DNA of 64,000 nucleotides from Bin87 sp965220095 (GTDB lineage: Bacteria > Chloroflexota > Dehalococcoidia > Lucifugimonadales > UBA3495): contig OZ244805.1 of NCBI GenBank assembly GCA_965220095.1, positions 744,001-808,000 of the forward strand. Direction: 5' to 3'. The notes beneath the pieces were generated by a model. It was given only the letters and a program-made list of their open reading frames with translations. It searched no databases and was not told the origin of the DNA. The first letter of the stretch is position 1. Every line of letters begins with the position of its first letter. Position numbers and translations under genes: made by a program. Positions 56,306 to 64,000 of this stretch are shown one piece after another.

Positions 56306-57061
56306 TCACATGCTATCGGGTACGTCGTTGATGTACACCAGCTCGGCCTGGGCCGCGTATTCGCACCCGAAAGCCGCGCCAACCGTGCGGGCGTGCATGG
56401 ACAGGAACTCGAAAGGCCCTTCACCGACGTCGCCCAGGTTTTCCAGATATACCTTGTGCTCACGCAGGGATGCAATGCCCGTTTCCCAGTGCGCCGATAC
56501 GTCCACGGCATGGGTGGGCACGGTGGCGCCGAAGACGGCAACGAACCGCACATCGTTCCACGGCTCGAACCCTTCCGCCAGCAGCTCGGGAAAAATCCAG
56601 CGGTTGCCGGCGTCGCGGGCGGCGTCGAACACGGCCAGGCCAACCCAACGGTGGTCGGCCATGTTCAGGTGCCCGCTGGCGAACTGCAAGTGATGGTTGA
56701 TGGTGAGAACAACATCCGGTCGGTGCCGTCGAATCACCCGGCTCAAATCCCGGCGCAGCGGCAGCCCGTACTCAATCACACCGTCCATATGATCCAGAAA
56801 CTCCACTGTATCCACGCCGACCACCCGGGCGCTGTTGATTTCCTCCTGCGCCCGCAGCGGCCCGACTTCGGATGGCGGCGTACTGTCGATGCCGGCTTCA
56901 CCCTTGCTTACCATAACGTACACGATGCGCTTGCCCTGCGCCGTCCACTTGGCAACCGCGCTGGCCGCGCCGTACTCCATGTCGTCAGGGTGGGCGACGA
57001 TCGCGACGGCAGTTTGCCAGTCCTCCGGCACCACGGCCAACCGGGGGTTAGGTCTCAGCAT
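56306..57061 (-). CDS. PIG-L family deacetylase
   Basis: The 251-residue protein has VAIVAHPDDMEYGAASAV, the metal/catalytic HPDD motif, and ASGHLNMADHRWVG with the second metal ligands, typical of LmbE/PIG-L N-deacetylases. It removes an acetyl or acyl group from a sugar or amine; the substrate here is unknown. GGAGGATCA precedes the ATG at 57061. It is close to tenA downstream and a hotdog protein upstream. Confidence 0.88.
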   Translation of the reverse strand: MLRPNPRLAVVPEDWQTAVAIVAHPDDMEYGAASAVAKWTAQGKRIVYVMVSKGEAGIDSTPPSEVGPLRAQEEINSARVVGVDTVEFLDHMDGVIEYGLPLRRDLSRVIRRHRPDVVLTINHHLQFASGHLNMADHRWVGLAVFDAARDAGNRWIFPELLAEGFEPWNDVRFVAVFGATVPTHAVDVSAHWETGIASLREHKVYLENLGDVGEGPFEFLSMHARTVGAAFGCEYAAQAELVYINDVPDSM

Positions 57062-57117
57062 TGATCCTCCATGGGCGAGGCGAGTCAGAAATGGCGCACA
57101 GGCTGGAGTTGATGGTA

Positions 57118-57984
57118 TCAGAGCGTGCGAGGGCTTGGCACCTTTACCGTGGCCCCGGCCACCGCCACCACCTGGCCTGGCTGGTTGAATATCGGGATGG
57201 ACAATTGATGGGTAACCACGCCCCGCGCATCGGTATCGCTCCCGGTCAGGACGCCGGTGCCATGAAGTCGCTCGCCGGGGGTTGCCGGACGCCGGTACGC
57301 CACCGACAGCCGTCCGCCCCAGCGAAAATCGTCGCCAAAATATCGGCCGATGCGACCCTCCAACCACCCGCAAAGCGCCGCTGACGACGCGCCGGCGCTG
57401 TTGCCAGCCTTGATGCCGGCCAGTCGGCTGCCCAGTGTTGTGGCAGCTGCCAGCCGGTCGCCATCCGGGATCGCAAACGTGCCCAGCGCTAACGCGTCGC
57501 CCACCGCCAAATCGTCGGTATCGGAGCGCCCCGTCAGCAGCGAATCGGATGCGGTCGGCTCAGCAGTCAAGGCAACCGCTGGCGGTGGGGGTTGCCCGGC
57601 GGCTGCCGCGCTATCGCCGCCAATCAGATATGCAGCCTCGGAACGCAGGATTTCCGTGCCGATCTCGTCAACGGCGAACGCGGCCACCCTCAACCAGGGC
57701 TGGTGGGTTCGCTGCCGCATCTCGCGCACCCAGCCACCCACCTGGATTCGCCGGCCCAATATCGGCGGGCGCAGAAAATCCTGCCGCTGCCACACGGTGG
57801 TCAACGGCAAGGGTCCGCAACGGGCCAGCAACAAGGCGCGGCAATCGTCGGCCGCGAGGTTGGGAAACTGGGAATCGGTATGCACAGCCCGCTGGTAATC
57901 GGCCAGCGCCACAGCGTCGATCAAATACTCCAGATTGCCCAGTTGGTCGCCCGGTCGCAAGTCTGCCCAAGCCGATATTGACAT
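57118..57984 (-). CDS. MaoC-like double-hotdog protein
   Basis: The 288-residue protein looks like two hotdog folds: about 10-135 (GDQLGNLEYLIDAVALADYQRAV..VGGWVREMRQRTH) and about 175-288 (DDFRWGGRLSVAYRRPATPGERLHGTGVL). This resembles MaoC-like dehydratase/thioesterase proteins. The catalytic Asp-His of hydratase 2 is not evident, so activity is unclear. It lies 5 bp after the TPR gene on the same strand. Confidence 0.65.
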   Translation of the reverse strand: MSISAWADLRPGDQLGNLEYLIDAVALADYQRAVHTDSQFPNLAADDCRALLLARCGPLPLTTVWQRQDFLRPPILGRRIQVGGWVREMRQRTHQPWLRVAAFAVDEIGTEILRSEAAYLIGGDSAAAAGQPPPPAVALTAEPTASDSLLTGRSDTDDLAVGDALALGTFAIPDGDRLAAATTLGSRLAGIKAGNSAGASSAALCGWLEGRIGRYFGDDFRWGGRLSVAYRRPATPGERLHGTGVLTGSDTDARGVVTHQLSIPIFNQPGQVVAVAGATVKVPSPRTL

Positions 57985-57989
57985 AACGC

Positions 57990-59036
57990 TTATTCGACCG
58001 CGCCAGCGCGGCGGGCGAACTCGCTCAGGTCCGCAGCCGCCGCCTCGGTATCGCCCAACGCCTGACGGGCAAACCCGCGCCCCCGGTATGCCTCCATTAG
58101 ATTGGAGTTCAGCTCGATGGCTCTGCTGTATGCGTCGACCGCCGTCGGGAAATCTGCCAGCGCCGCTTGCGAATTACCCATCGAAAGCCAAATCCCCGCC
58201 AGATTCTCATCGCGCGCTAGCGCCGCCTCGTACTCCGCGATGGCCGCCGCGTGTTCTCCCAGGTCAGCCCGCGCCACGCCCCGATTGTGGTACAGCGTCG
58301 CCGTGTCCATGCCGCAGGATTGTGCGGCGTCGAAATCGACAATGGCGACAGCGGGTTCGCCCTGGTTGCGTCGGGCGATGCCCCGGTTGTACAGGGCGTT
58401 GGCGAAAGTCGGCACCAGCGCGATGGCGGCATCGTAGTCGTCGATGGCAGCATCGTAGTCGCGACGGTCGCTGTGCAGATTCCCACGGGCGTAGCGATAG
58501 TCGGCGTCGCGTGGGCGCAGTTCGATGGCGCGATCGTAAAAGCCCAGGGCGGTATCACGGTCGCCGGTGTCCCGATAAGCGATGCCCAAATTGTAGTGGG
58601 CGTTGGAGTGCTCCGGGTTGATGCGAATGCTGGCCATGAAATCCCCGATGGCCTCTCCGTAGCGGCCGAGCGAAATTCGGGCCACTCCCCGGGCGTAATA
58701 GTAATCCGCGTCGTCGGGTTCCAGCTCGATGGCGGTGGTGTAGTCGCTAATGGCATCCTCGTAGTAACCCAGGTGGCGCCGTACCACTCCCCGCGCGTAA
58801 TAGGGCACCGGATACTGTGGGTCGGCCATGATCGCGCGCGTGTAATCGGCAACGGCCTGGCTCAGGTTGCCACCGTTGCGGTAGGCCAGCCCGCGGTAGT
58901 AGTAGGCTGGCGCAAACTCGTCGTTTAGTTCAAGGGCGTTGTTGAAATCTGCAATGGCGGCATCCAGTTGTCCCGCCCGCAAAGCCAGCTGGCCGCGCGC
59001 AGTGTAGTGGAATTCGGTTGGAAGTTCTTGAGCCAT
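57990..59036 (-). CDS. Tetratricopeptide repeat protein
   Basis: The 348-residue protein consists of about nine TPR units, each built on the pattern AIADFNNALELNDEFAPAYYYRGLAYRN. There is no signal peptide or membrane helix, so it is probably a cytoplasmic scaffold. It is in the same run as the hotdog, PIG-L and TenA genes. The start was placed at the ATG at 59036; a GTG at 59054 is possible. A 16-bp tandem duplication lies just upstream. Confidence 0.87.
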   Translation of the reverse strand: MAQELPTEFHYTARGQLALRAGQLDAAIADFNNALELNDEFAPAYYYRGLAYRNGGNLSQAVADYTRAIMADPQYPVPYYARGVVRRHLGYYEDAISDYTTAIELEPDDADYYYARGVARISLGRYGEAIGDFMASIRINPEHSNAHYNLGIAYRDTGDRDTALGFYDRAIELRPRDADYRYARGNLHSDRRDYDAAIDDYDAAIALVPTFANALYNRGIARRNQGEPAVAIVDFDAAQSCGMDTATLYHNRGVARADLGEHAAAIAEYEAALARDENLAGIWLSMGNSQAALADFPTAVDAYSRAIELNSNLMEAYRGRGFARQALGDTEAAAADLSEFARRAGAVE

Positions 59037-59048
59037 TGCTGCAATCCG

Positions 59049-59080
59049 GCGCACGCTATCCGGGGCGCACGCTATCCGGG
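59049..59080. repeat. 16-bp exact tandem duplication
   Basis: GCGCACGCTATCCGGG occurs twice in a row and fills most of the gap between the GNAT and TPR genes. Confidence 0.9.
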
Positions 59081-59539
59081 TTAGAAATCCGTCTCGTACA
59101 AATCATACTCCGAATGAGACATGCCCAGCGCTTCGTAGGTTTGTTTGGCGACCAGGTTCTCCCGCATCACGTAGAGCCGCATTCCCCTCACGTCGCCTCG
59201 CTCGGCGGCCAGTTGTTGCAACCGGCCATACAGTTTCCGGTAAACGCCCTGCCGTCGATTTTCCAATTTGACATAAACCGACTGCACCCACCAGATCCAG
59301 CCGTTGCGCCAGTCGCTCCATTCGGTAGTTACCATCAACTGGCCGACGGGCAAGTTGCCGACCTCGGCCAGCAGGTAGAACGCCTTGGCCGGGTCTGATA
59401 GCGCCGCCGCAACGCCGGCGCGCAACGTCGCCTGGTCCAGGGCAATGCCCTCGGATTCCAGGGCAATGGCGATATTGTAAGCCACGATGGTGTCAGCATC
59501 GCGTTGAGTGGCCAGGCGGATTTCCAGCGGGCTGTTCAT
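59081..59539 (-). CDS. GNAT-family N-acetyltransferase
   Basis: The 152-residue protein has the acetyl-CoA motif A region (WIWWVQSVYVKLENRRQGVYRKLYGRL) and the C-terminal MRLYVMRENLVAKQTYEALGM, which is motif B-like. Acceptor is unknown. It starts the minus-strand operon. Either ATG at 59539 or TTG at 59551 could be the start; neither has an ideal GAGG spacing, and the ATG is taken here. Confidence 0.82.
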   Translation of the reverse strand: MNSPLEIRLATQRDADTIVAYNIAIALESEGIALDQATLRAGVAAALSDPAKAFYLLAEVGNLPVGQLMVTTEWSDWRNGWIWWVQSVYVKLENRRQGVYRKLYGRLQQLAAERGDVRGMRLYVMRENLVAKQTYEALGMSHSEYDLYETDF

Positions 59540-59649
59540 GTTGAAAGGCAAAACCTCGGTTCAGTGGCACAGGTCGGCAATGAATTCTAATCAACCTACG
59601 CTATAATAGGCAACCTAACCGCCAGCCTGAATCTCCAGCGAGGTGATAT

Positions 59650-60732
59650 ATGCCTGACCAGGAACGACTAGTCAACTCATTCTCCGACTTGGTTAAAATT
59701 GACAGCCCATCCGGAGAGGAATGGGACGTTGCACAGCATGTATCGGACCGGCTCGCCAGTTTGGGGTTTCAGGTGGAACGCGATGCCCACGGCAATGTCA
59801 TCGCCGGCGAAGACGGCGACCGTCCCCTTCTGCTCTCCGCCCACATGGACACCGTCGACCCCGGTCGCAGCATTCGGCCGCAACTGGTCGGCGACCGCGT
59901 AACCTCTGATGGCAATACCATCCTCGGCGGCGACTGCAAGGCCGGCGTCGCTGCCATCCTGGAGGCGCTGGAAGCGGTCAAGCTGGAGGGGCGGGCTCGG
60001 CGCCCGGTGCAGGTAGTGTTTACCCGTGGCGAGGAGATCGGCCTCGTGGGCGCTTCCAACCTGGACTTTTCCATGATTCGCGGCACCGAGGCCGTGGTAT
60101 TCGATGGCAATGGCCCGGTCAATACCATCACCGGCGCCAGTCCCACCTACATGGCCTTCGACATCAACGTGCGTGGCCGCGGCGCCCATGCCGGCGTTGA
60201 ACCCGAAAAGGGCCTGTCCGCCATCAAAATCGCCAGCGACATCATCGCCGAACTGCCCCAGGGCCGCATCGACACCGAAACCACCTTCAATGTGGCAACC
60301 ATCACCGCCGGCACCGTCCGCAACGCCGTGCCCTCCGAGGCGTCGCTGACCGGCGAATTTCGCAGCATGAACATGGAATCCCTGGAGCTGCTGCGGATGC
60401 AGCTTATTTCCACCGTTAACAATATTCGTGGCCGCTATCAGGATGCTGAGATTACCGAGTCCTTGGAGATGATGTTCCAGATGTACCGGCTCGACCCCAA
60501 CGAAGCCACTGCCCAGCTGGTTACCCGCGTGATGCGCGACATGGGCCTGGAACCCAACATTCAGCCTTCCGGCGGCGGCACCGACGGCAACGTGTTCCGG
60601 CTCAACGGCATCGAGAGCGTCGTCGTGGGTATGTCAACCAACCTGATGCACACCATCGACGAGTACGTCGTAATTCCCGACTTGATGAACACCGCCCGCT
60701 TCTGCGAACAACTGATGACCTACGGCGCCTGA
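59650..60732 (+). CDS. M20-family metallopeptidase/deacylase
   Basis: The 360-residue protein has the zinc-site motifs LLSAHMDTVDPG, GGDCKAG and TRGEEIGLVG, with the dimerisation domain in the middle (RGRGAHAGVEPEKGLSAI) and the last ligand near GMSTNLMHTIDEYV. It resembles PepT-type tripeptidases and related amidohydrolases; the natural substrate is unclear. A TATAAT at 59602-59607 may be its -10 box, and a GAGGTG ribosome site precedes the ATG. Confidence 0.87.
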   Translation: MPDQERLVNSFSDLVKIDSPSGEEWDVAQHVSDRLASLGFQVERDAHGNVIAGEDGDRPLLLSAHMDTVDPGRSIRPQLVGDRVTSDGNTILGGDCKAGVAAILEALEAVKLEGRARRPVQVVFTRGEEIGLVGASNLDFSMIRGTEAVVFDGNGPVNTITGASPTYMAFDINVRGRGAHAGVEPEKGLSAIKIASDIIAELPQGRIDTETTFNVATITAGTVRNAVPSEASLTGEFRSMNMESLELLRMQLISTVNNIRGRYQDAEITESLEMMFQMYRLDPNEATAQLVTRVMRDMGLEPNIQPSGGGTDGNVFRLNGIESVVVGMSTNLMHTIDEYVVIPDLMNTARFCEQLMTYGA

Positions 60733-60835
60733 CGCCGGTTGGCTATTCAGGTTTCGGACCCGGCCAACCCTTGCTGCACCGATCCCGGCGGCACTGACTC
60801 CGGCGGTGCCGATACTGACGGTGAGCGATGCTGGA

Positions 60836-61972
60836 CTATTGCCAATCCTGGTCGTAGGCCAGGTGCTGCAAATCGGTTCCAAACTCGTCCCGTTGCCACC
60901 GTCGCACCTCGCCATCGCCGCCGGCCAGTTCGTGCTCCAGGACGGTGGGGTTCATGGCAATCCGCTCCAGGCTGGCGGTCGGCCAGATGTGGCTCACCGC
61001 GAGCGTCAGCTGGTCGGACAACGACGATCGCCAGGTTTTCAGGAGCCTGAGCCGCCCGCGACGCTCTGGAGTCCATAGATCGTTGCCGTGGTCTGGGCGG
61101 GCCGGTTTGTGTACTTCCGGGTTGCGGCGTCCCTGCTCAATCGCATCCAGCAGCTCACCATAGCAGCGGTTGGCCAGCAGCCCGCCGATGCCACGACGCA
61201 ACGGCCCATCGGTTTGAGCCAGCTGCAACAGGTCATCGTTGCTGGCCGCCACCGTTGGCGGCAGGTCCCACGAACACGCCTTGCCATCGCGAAACGCATA
61301 GAGTTCCTGCAATATGGCAGCCTGCCGGGGATTCAGCGAATCCCAGCCTTTGATCCGGCGGAAAGCAGTTTCCAGCGGTTCCAACGGCGGGTATCGCAAC
61401 TCCTCCAGGCGCCGGCATTCCTCGTGAACCCAATCCATTCGGTCCATCTTTTGCAGCCGATATTCCAGCTCGTCGGCCAGCGGCAGCAGGTGGTGCACGT
61501 CGCTGGCGGCGTAGTCCAGCGCCGGCCCGGACAGTGGGCGCAGGCCCCAATGGGACATCTGCAGGTTCCGGTCTTTGGGAATCGTTACGCCGGCGAATTC
61601 TTCCAGCACCGCCCCCAGATTGGGACGACTTACGCCGAGGAACCGGGCCGCCAATCCGGTGTCAAAAAGGTTGTTGATGGTGAATCCGAAGTCGTGGTCG
61701 AAAAATCGAACGTCCTCTTCGCAACCGTGAATGACTTTTACGATGGATTCGTCGGCCAGCATTGCGCCGAAACTGGAAAGGTCGTCAATGGCCAGCGGGT
61801 CGAGGAGCAGCGTTTGCTCGCCATCGCAGAGCTGAATCAGACAGATGCGCTCCTGGTAGGCGAATCGCCCGTTGCGCTCGGTGTCCAGCGCCAGTTGAGA
61901 CGCGTGCCGCAGGCTGTCGGCCGCGTCATCCCAGCCAGCTTGGGTGTCGATGTAACGATGATGCTTCGACAA
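60836..61972 (-). CDS. rnd: Ribonuclease D
   Basis: The 378-residue protein has the DEDDy exonuclease core (LALDTERNG, VIHGCEEDVRFFDHDFG, DYAASDVHHLLPL) followed by HRDC-like helices (LNPRQAAILQELYAFRD and later). RNase D trims the 3' ends of tRNA precursors. The start is TTG at 61972, with no clear better codon; short tandem duplications fill the leader upstream. Confidence 0.88.
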   Translation of the reverse strand: MSKHHRYIDTQAGWDDAADSLRHASQLALDTERNGRFAYQERICLIQLCDGEQTLLLDPLAIDDLSSFGAMLADESIVKVIHGCEEDVRFFDHDFGFTINNLFDTGLAARFLGVSRPNLGAVLEEFAGVTIPKDRNLQMSHWGLRPLSGPALDYAASDVHHLLPLADELEYRLQKMDRMDWVHEECRRLEELRYPPLEPLETAFRRIKGWDSLNPRQAAILQELYAFRDGKACSWDLPPTVAASNDDLLQLAQTDGPLRRGIGGLLANRCYGELLDAIEQGRRNPEVHKPARPDHGNDLWTPERRGRLRLLKTWRSSLSDQLTLAVSHIWPTASLERIAMNPTVLEHELAGGDGEVRRWQRDEFGTDLQHLAYDQDWQ

Positions 61973-61976
61973 AAGG

Positions 61977-62010
61977 CGTGTCTCTTGAGTTTCCGTGTCT
62001 CTTGAGTTTC
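61977..62010. repeat. 17-bp exact tandem duplication
   Basis: CGTGTCTCTTGAGTTTC occurs twice in a row immediately upstream of the RNase D start codon. Confidence 0.92.
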
Positions 62011-62026
62011 TATGTAGCGCAATCTG

Positions 62027-62074
62027 GCTGTCAGGGTTCTATGCTGTCAGGGTTGAATGCTGTCAGGATTCGAC
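62027..62074. repeat. 16-bp tandem repeat, three degenerate copies
   Basis: Three consecutive units (GCTGTCAGGGTTCTAT, GCTGTCAGGGTTGAAT, GCTGTCAGGATTCGAC) lie in the spacer between RNase D and the aldolase gene. Confidence 0.9.
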
Positions 62075-62185
62075 ACAGAATTTTAGCACATTCGCCGCGC
62101 CGACCCACACCGCGCGGTGCTCCGACGCCTGCGGGGGCGCGTGCTATACTCCGAAAACCCCCCCGGCGAGGAGCAAAAATCGATT

Positions 62186-62968
62186 ATGAGCGGCGCAGAC
62201 CTAAAGGCAACTCTCAAACAGGGCGGACGAATCTTCGGCACGATGATTAGCGTGAACCGCAACCCCCGCTGGATACCCATAATGGACGGCGTGGGCTTGG
62301 ATTACGTCATCATCGACACGGAACATAACCCCCGCAGCCGCGGTGAGTTGGGCGATTACCTGGCGATGTTTGTGGCGACCAGCGTGGTGCCCATTGTCAG
62401 GATACCGATACCGGATTCTCACTACGTCACGATGGCCATTGACGCCGGCGCACAGGGAATCCTCGCTCCGTACTGCGAGACGGTGGACCAGGTGCGCGAG
62501 GTGGTTAAAGCCGCCAAGTACCGCCCGCTCAAGGGCGCGGCCGCTGAGCAGGCGTTGGCCACCGGCGAGTTTCCCAGCTCTGCCAGCCGCGAGTACCTTG
62601 AAGCCCGCAACCGGGACAACATCTGCATTATCGGCATCGAAAGCCAGGCCGCCGTCGACAACCTGGACGCCATTTTGGGTGTACCCGGCATCGACGCAAT
62701 CTTCGTCGGCCCCAACGACATGAGCATCTCCCTGGGCGTTCCTGACGACTACGCTCAGGAGGTGTACAAAACCACCGTCAAGGGCATCATCGACCGGTGT
62801 GAGGCCAGTGGCTTGCCGACGCTGGTGCACCACCAGACGCCGGAACTGTCCGAATACTGGATTCAGCAGGGCGCGCGCTTCGTGCTGCACGGCACCGATC
62901 GGCGCGCTATGGCGGAGGGCCTCCGCACCGAGTTCAGCCGCCTCCGCGACAAGGCTGCCAGTCTTTAG
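62186..62968 (+). CDS. HpcH/HpaI-family aldolase
   Basis: The 260-residue TIM-barrel protein begins MSGADLKATLKQGGRIFGTMI and has YVIIDTEHNPRSRGELGDYL, APYCETVDQVREVVKAAKYRPLKG, IGIESQAAVDNL with the metal-binding Glu, and DAIFVGPNDMSISLG with Asp. These enzymes cleave 4-hydroxy-2-oxo acids to pyruvate or a keto acid and an aldehyde. A -10-like TATACT lies at 62145-62150 and GCGAGGAGC precedes the ATG at 62186. Confidence 0.88.
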   Translation: MSGADLKATLKQGGRIFGTMISVNRNPRWIPIMDGVGLDYVIIDTEHNPRSRGELGDYLAMFVATSVVPIVRIPIPDSHYVTMAIDAGAQGILAPYCETVDQVREVVKAAKYRPLKGAAAEQALATGEFPSSASREYLEARNRDNICIIGIESQAAVDNLDAILGVPGIDAIFVGPNDMSISLGVPDDYAQEVYKTTVKGIIDRCEASGLPTLVHHQTPELSEYWIQQGARFVLHGTDRRAMAEGLRTEFSRLRDKAASL

Positions 62969-63040
62969 CCTGTTCCCGGTGGGGGCCAATGAGCCGGCGC
63001 AGATCATTGCGTCGGCTTTCTGGTCTGGCCGGTTGACGGT

Positions 63041-63325
63041 TTAGTTTCGCGATTGCCCTTCCCAGCGTTCGCGCAACGAGGCGATGTACACGCGCTCGTA
63101 GTCTCCGTGGTGGGCGTTGCCCGGGTCTTCTGCGAGTCGTTCTGCCCACATATACTCCACATCGCCCCAGATGATGGGGAACTTGGGACGGTCGAAGAAG
63201 GCGGCCACGGCGTCAAAAGGCGTGGCTTCTGCCACGTAACCCAGCATCTGGAAATTGTCGTACAGGTTGCCCTGCTCCGATACGAACCGGCCTTTCATCG
63301 CTGCCATCACCAGAAAATTGGCCAT
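63041..63325 (-). CDS. Small conserved-looking protein, function unknown
   Basis: The 94-residue ORF (MANFLVMAAMKGRFVSEQGNLYDNFQMLGYVAEATPF..) has no recognisable motif. It lies 63 bp downstream of the thiolase stop on the same strand. Its composition is ordinary for the region, which favours a real gene; the start ATG at 63325 is preceded by GGATCACAAT. Confidence 0.5.
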   Translation of the reverse strand: MANFLVMAAMKGRFVSEQGNLYDNFQMLGYVAEATPFDAVAAFFDRPKFPIIWGDVEYMWAERLAEDPGNAHHGDYERVYIASLRERWEGQSRN

Positions 63326-63388
63326 ATTGTGATCCAGTCTTGGCGGGTGCGCTTTACGATGCGTTCCGTCCCACGCGCGGGACGGCGG

Positions 63389-64000
63389 CTACCTGGTCAG
63401 TATGTGAACCGTGGTAACGTCGCCGGCGCCGGAGCACTGCGCCACTCCCACCCGCGCGTTTTCCACCTGACGCGGGCCAGCCTCGCCGCGCAGTTGCATC
63501 ACCGTCTCGTGAACCATGCGGATGCCGGTGGCTCCGAAGGGGTGCCCCATCGCCAGCAGACCCCCGTCAGTGTTCACCGGAATGTCGCCGGTGAGGGCCG
63601 TCCGGCCCGCCACCGTTGCCTGCCACGCCTCGCCGTAGGGCACGAGGTGCAACGCTTCGATCTGCTGCAACTCACCGATGGTGGCTGCGTCGTGAACCTG
63701 CACCAGGTCAACGTCCTCCGGCCCGATGCCGGCCATCTCGTAGGCTTGCAGCGCCGCCGGTTCGGTGCGGTAGGGACTGAACGCCGAGTGGTCGCTGCCG
63801 CGTCCGTTGTAGGAGCCGGAGGTCAGGGTGGCCGCCGCAATGCGGATGGCGCGGTTGCGGTCGATGCCGTAGGCGTCCAGCGCATCGGCGGCGCACAGTA
63901 CCGCCGCCGCCCCGCCCTCGCTGGTCGGACAGCACTGGTAAAGGGTCAGCGGGTCGGCAATCAGACGTGAGTTGAGCACGTCCTCCACCGAATAGGTTTC
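63389..64000 (-). CDS. Thiolase (SCP-x-like acetyl-CoA acetyltransferase), partial
   Basis: The gene runs off the right end of the window; the 203 visible residues are the C-terminal half. LYQCCPTSEGGAAAVLCA, QVHDAATIGELQQIEAL, VNTDGGLLAMGHPFGATGIRM and the active-site Cys in VGVAQCSGAGDV match the non-specific lipid-transfer/thiolase family. It should cleave 3-ketoacyl-CoA, or act on a related thioester. It is upstream of the 94-residue unknown gene. Confidence 0.85.
   Translation of the reverse strand, partial: ETYSVEDVLNSRLIADPLTLYQCCPTSEGGAAAVLCAADALDAYGIDRNRAIRIAAATLTSGSYNGRGSDHSAFSPYRTEPAALQAYEMAGIGPEDVDLVQVHDAATIGELQQIEALHLVPYGEAWQATVAGRTALTGDIPVNTDGGLLAMGHPFGATGIRMVHETVMQLRGEAGPRQVENARVGVAQCSGAGDVTTVHILTR

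Overview
This is a GC-rich bacterial chromosome window with about 45 recognisable genes. It reads like a member of the Chloroflexota, perhaps a SAR202 or Dehalococcoidia relative. The hints are the TCGVKTDG...CWG RCC1-type repeats, the many stand-alone catabolic enzymes (SDRs, a CaiB-type CoA transferase, a BKACE, an FMN hydroxy-acid oxidase), the fused CobN/ChlID-type cobaltochelatase and the dispersed GTCATTGCGAGG palindromes. No rRNA or tRNA was found, so the lineage is an inference.

Positions 1-7215 are an insertion-sequence graveyard. A minus-strand gene (zinc ribbon, coiled coil, membrane helix, RCC1-like repeats) has been destroyed by five insertions: two copies of one IS5-type element (IS-A), one copy of a second IS5-type element (IS-B) and two IS701-like elements. 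A second IS-B copy at 25418-26388 splits a PD-(D/E)XK nuclease-like gene whose reading frame is restored exactly if the element is removed.

Positions 7270-11060 hold a BKACE-type enzyme divergent from a xanthine-dehydrogenase-type molybdopterin subunit followed by a MoaD/ThiS-like protein. Positions 11900-20852 are a cobalamin locus: promoter, cobalamin riboswitch, putative terminator, cbiE, cobN, a small unknown gene, cbtB, cbtA and a ChlI-ChlD type chelatase subunit. MeaB, a chaperone of a B12-dependent mutase, lies further on at 36914. glyS, birA and two SDR genes follow the cobalamin locus.

Positions 26946-33368 are a histidine operon (hisZ, hisG, a zinc-dependent phospholipase C-like gene, hisD, hisC, hisB) ending in a clear terminator. 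Next come an enoyl-CoA hydratase, an NfeD/slipin pair and meaB. A six-unit 158-bp tandem array (37971-38906) separates meaB from an SDR.

The minus-strand block 39965-46718 encodes an FAD oxidoreductase, a small membrane peptide, a tandem two-domain CoA transferase, a membrane protein and a cysteinyl-tRNA synthetase fused to a family-2 glycosyltransferase. The last is the most unusual protein in the window. Then come FmdB, DUF971, a ThDP enzyme, a complete 2-oxoacid:ferredoxin oxidoreductase operon (porGD-A-B), a hypothetical gene behind a strong palindromic operator and an FMN oxidase. A minus-strand operon follows (GNAT, TPR, hotdog, PIG-L, TenA, alpha/beta hydrolase), then an M20 peptidase, RNase D, an HpcH/HpaI aldolase and a thiolase cut by the window end.

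Two genome-wide habits stand out: heavy IS activity, and seven separate 16-17-bp tandem duplications, mostly in spacers or dead genes.
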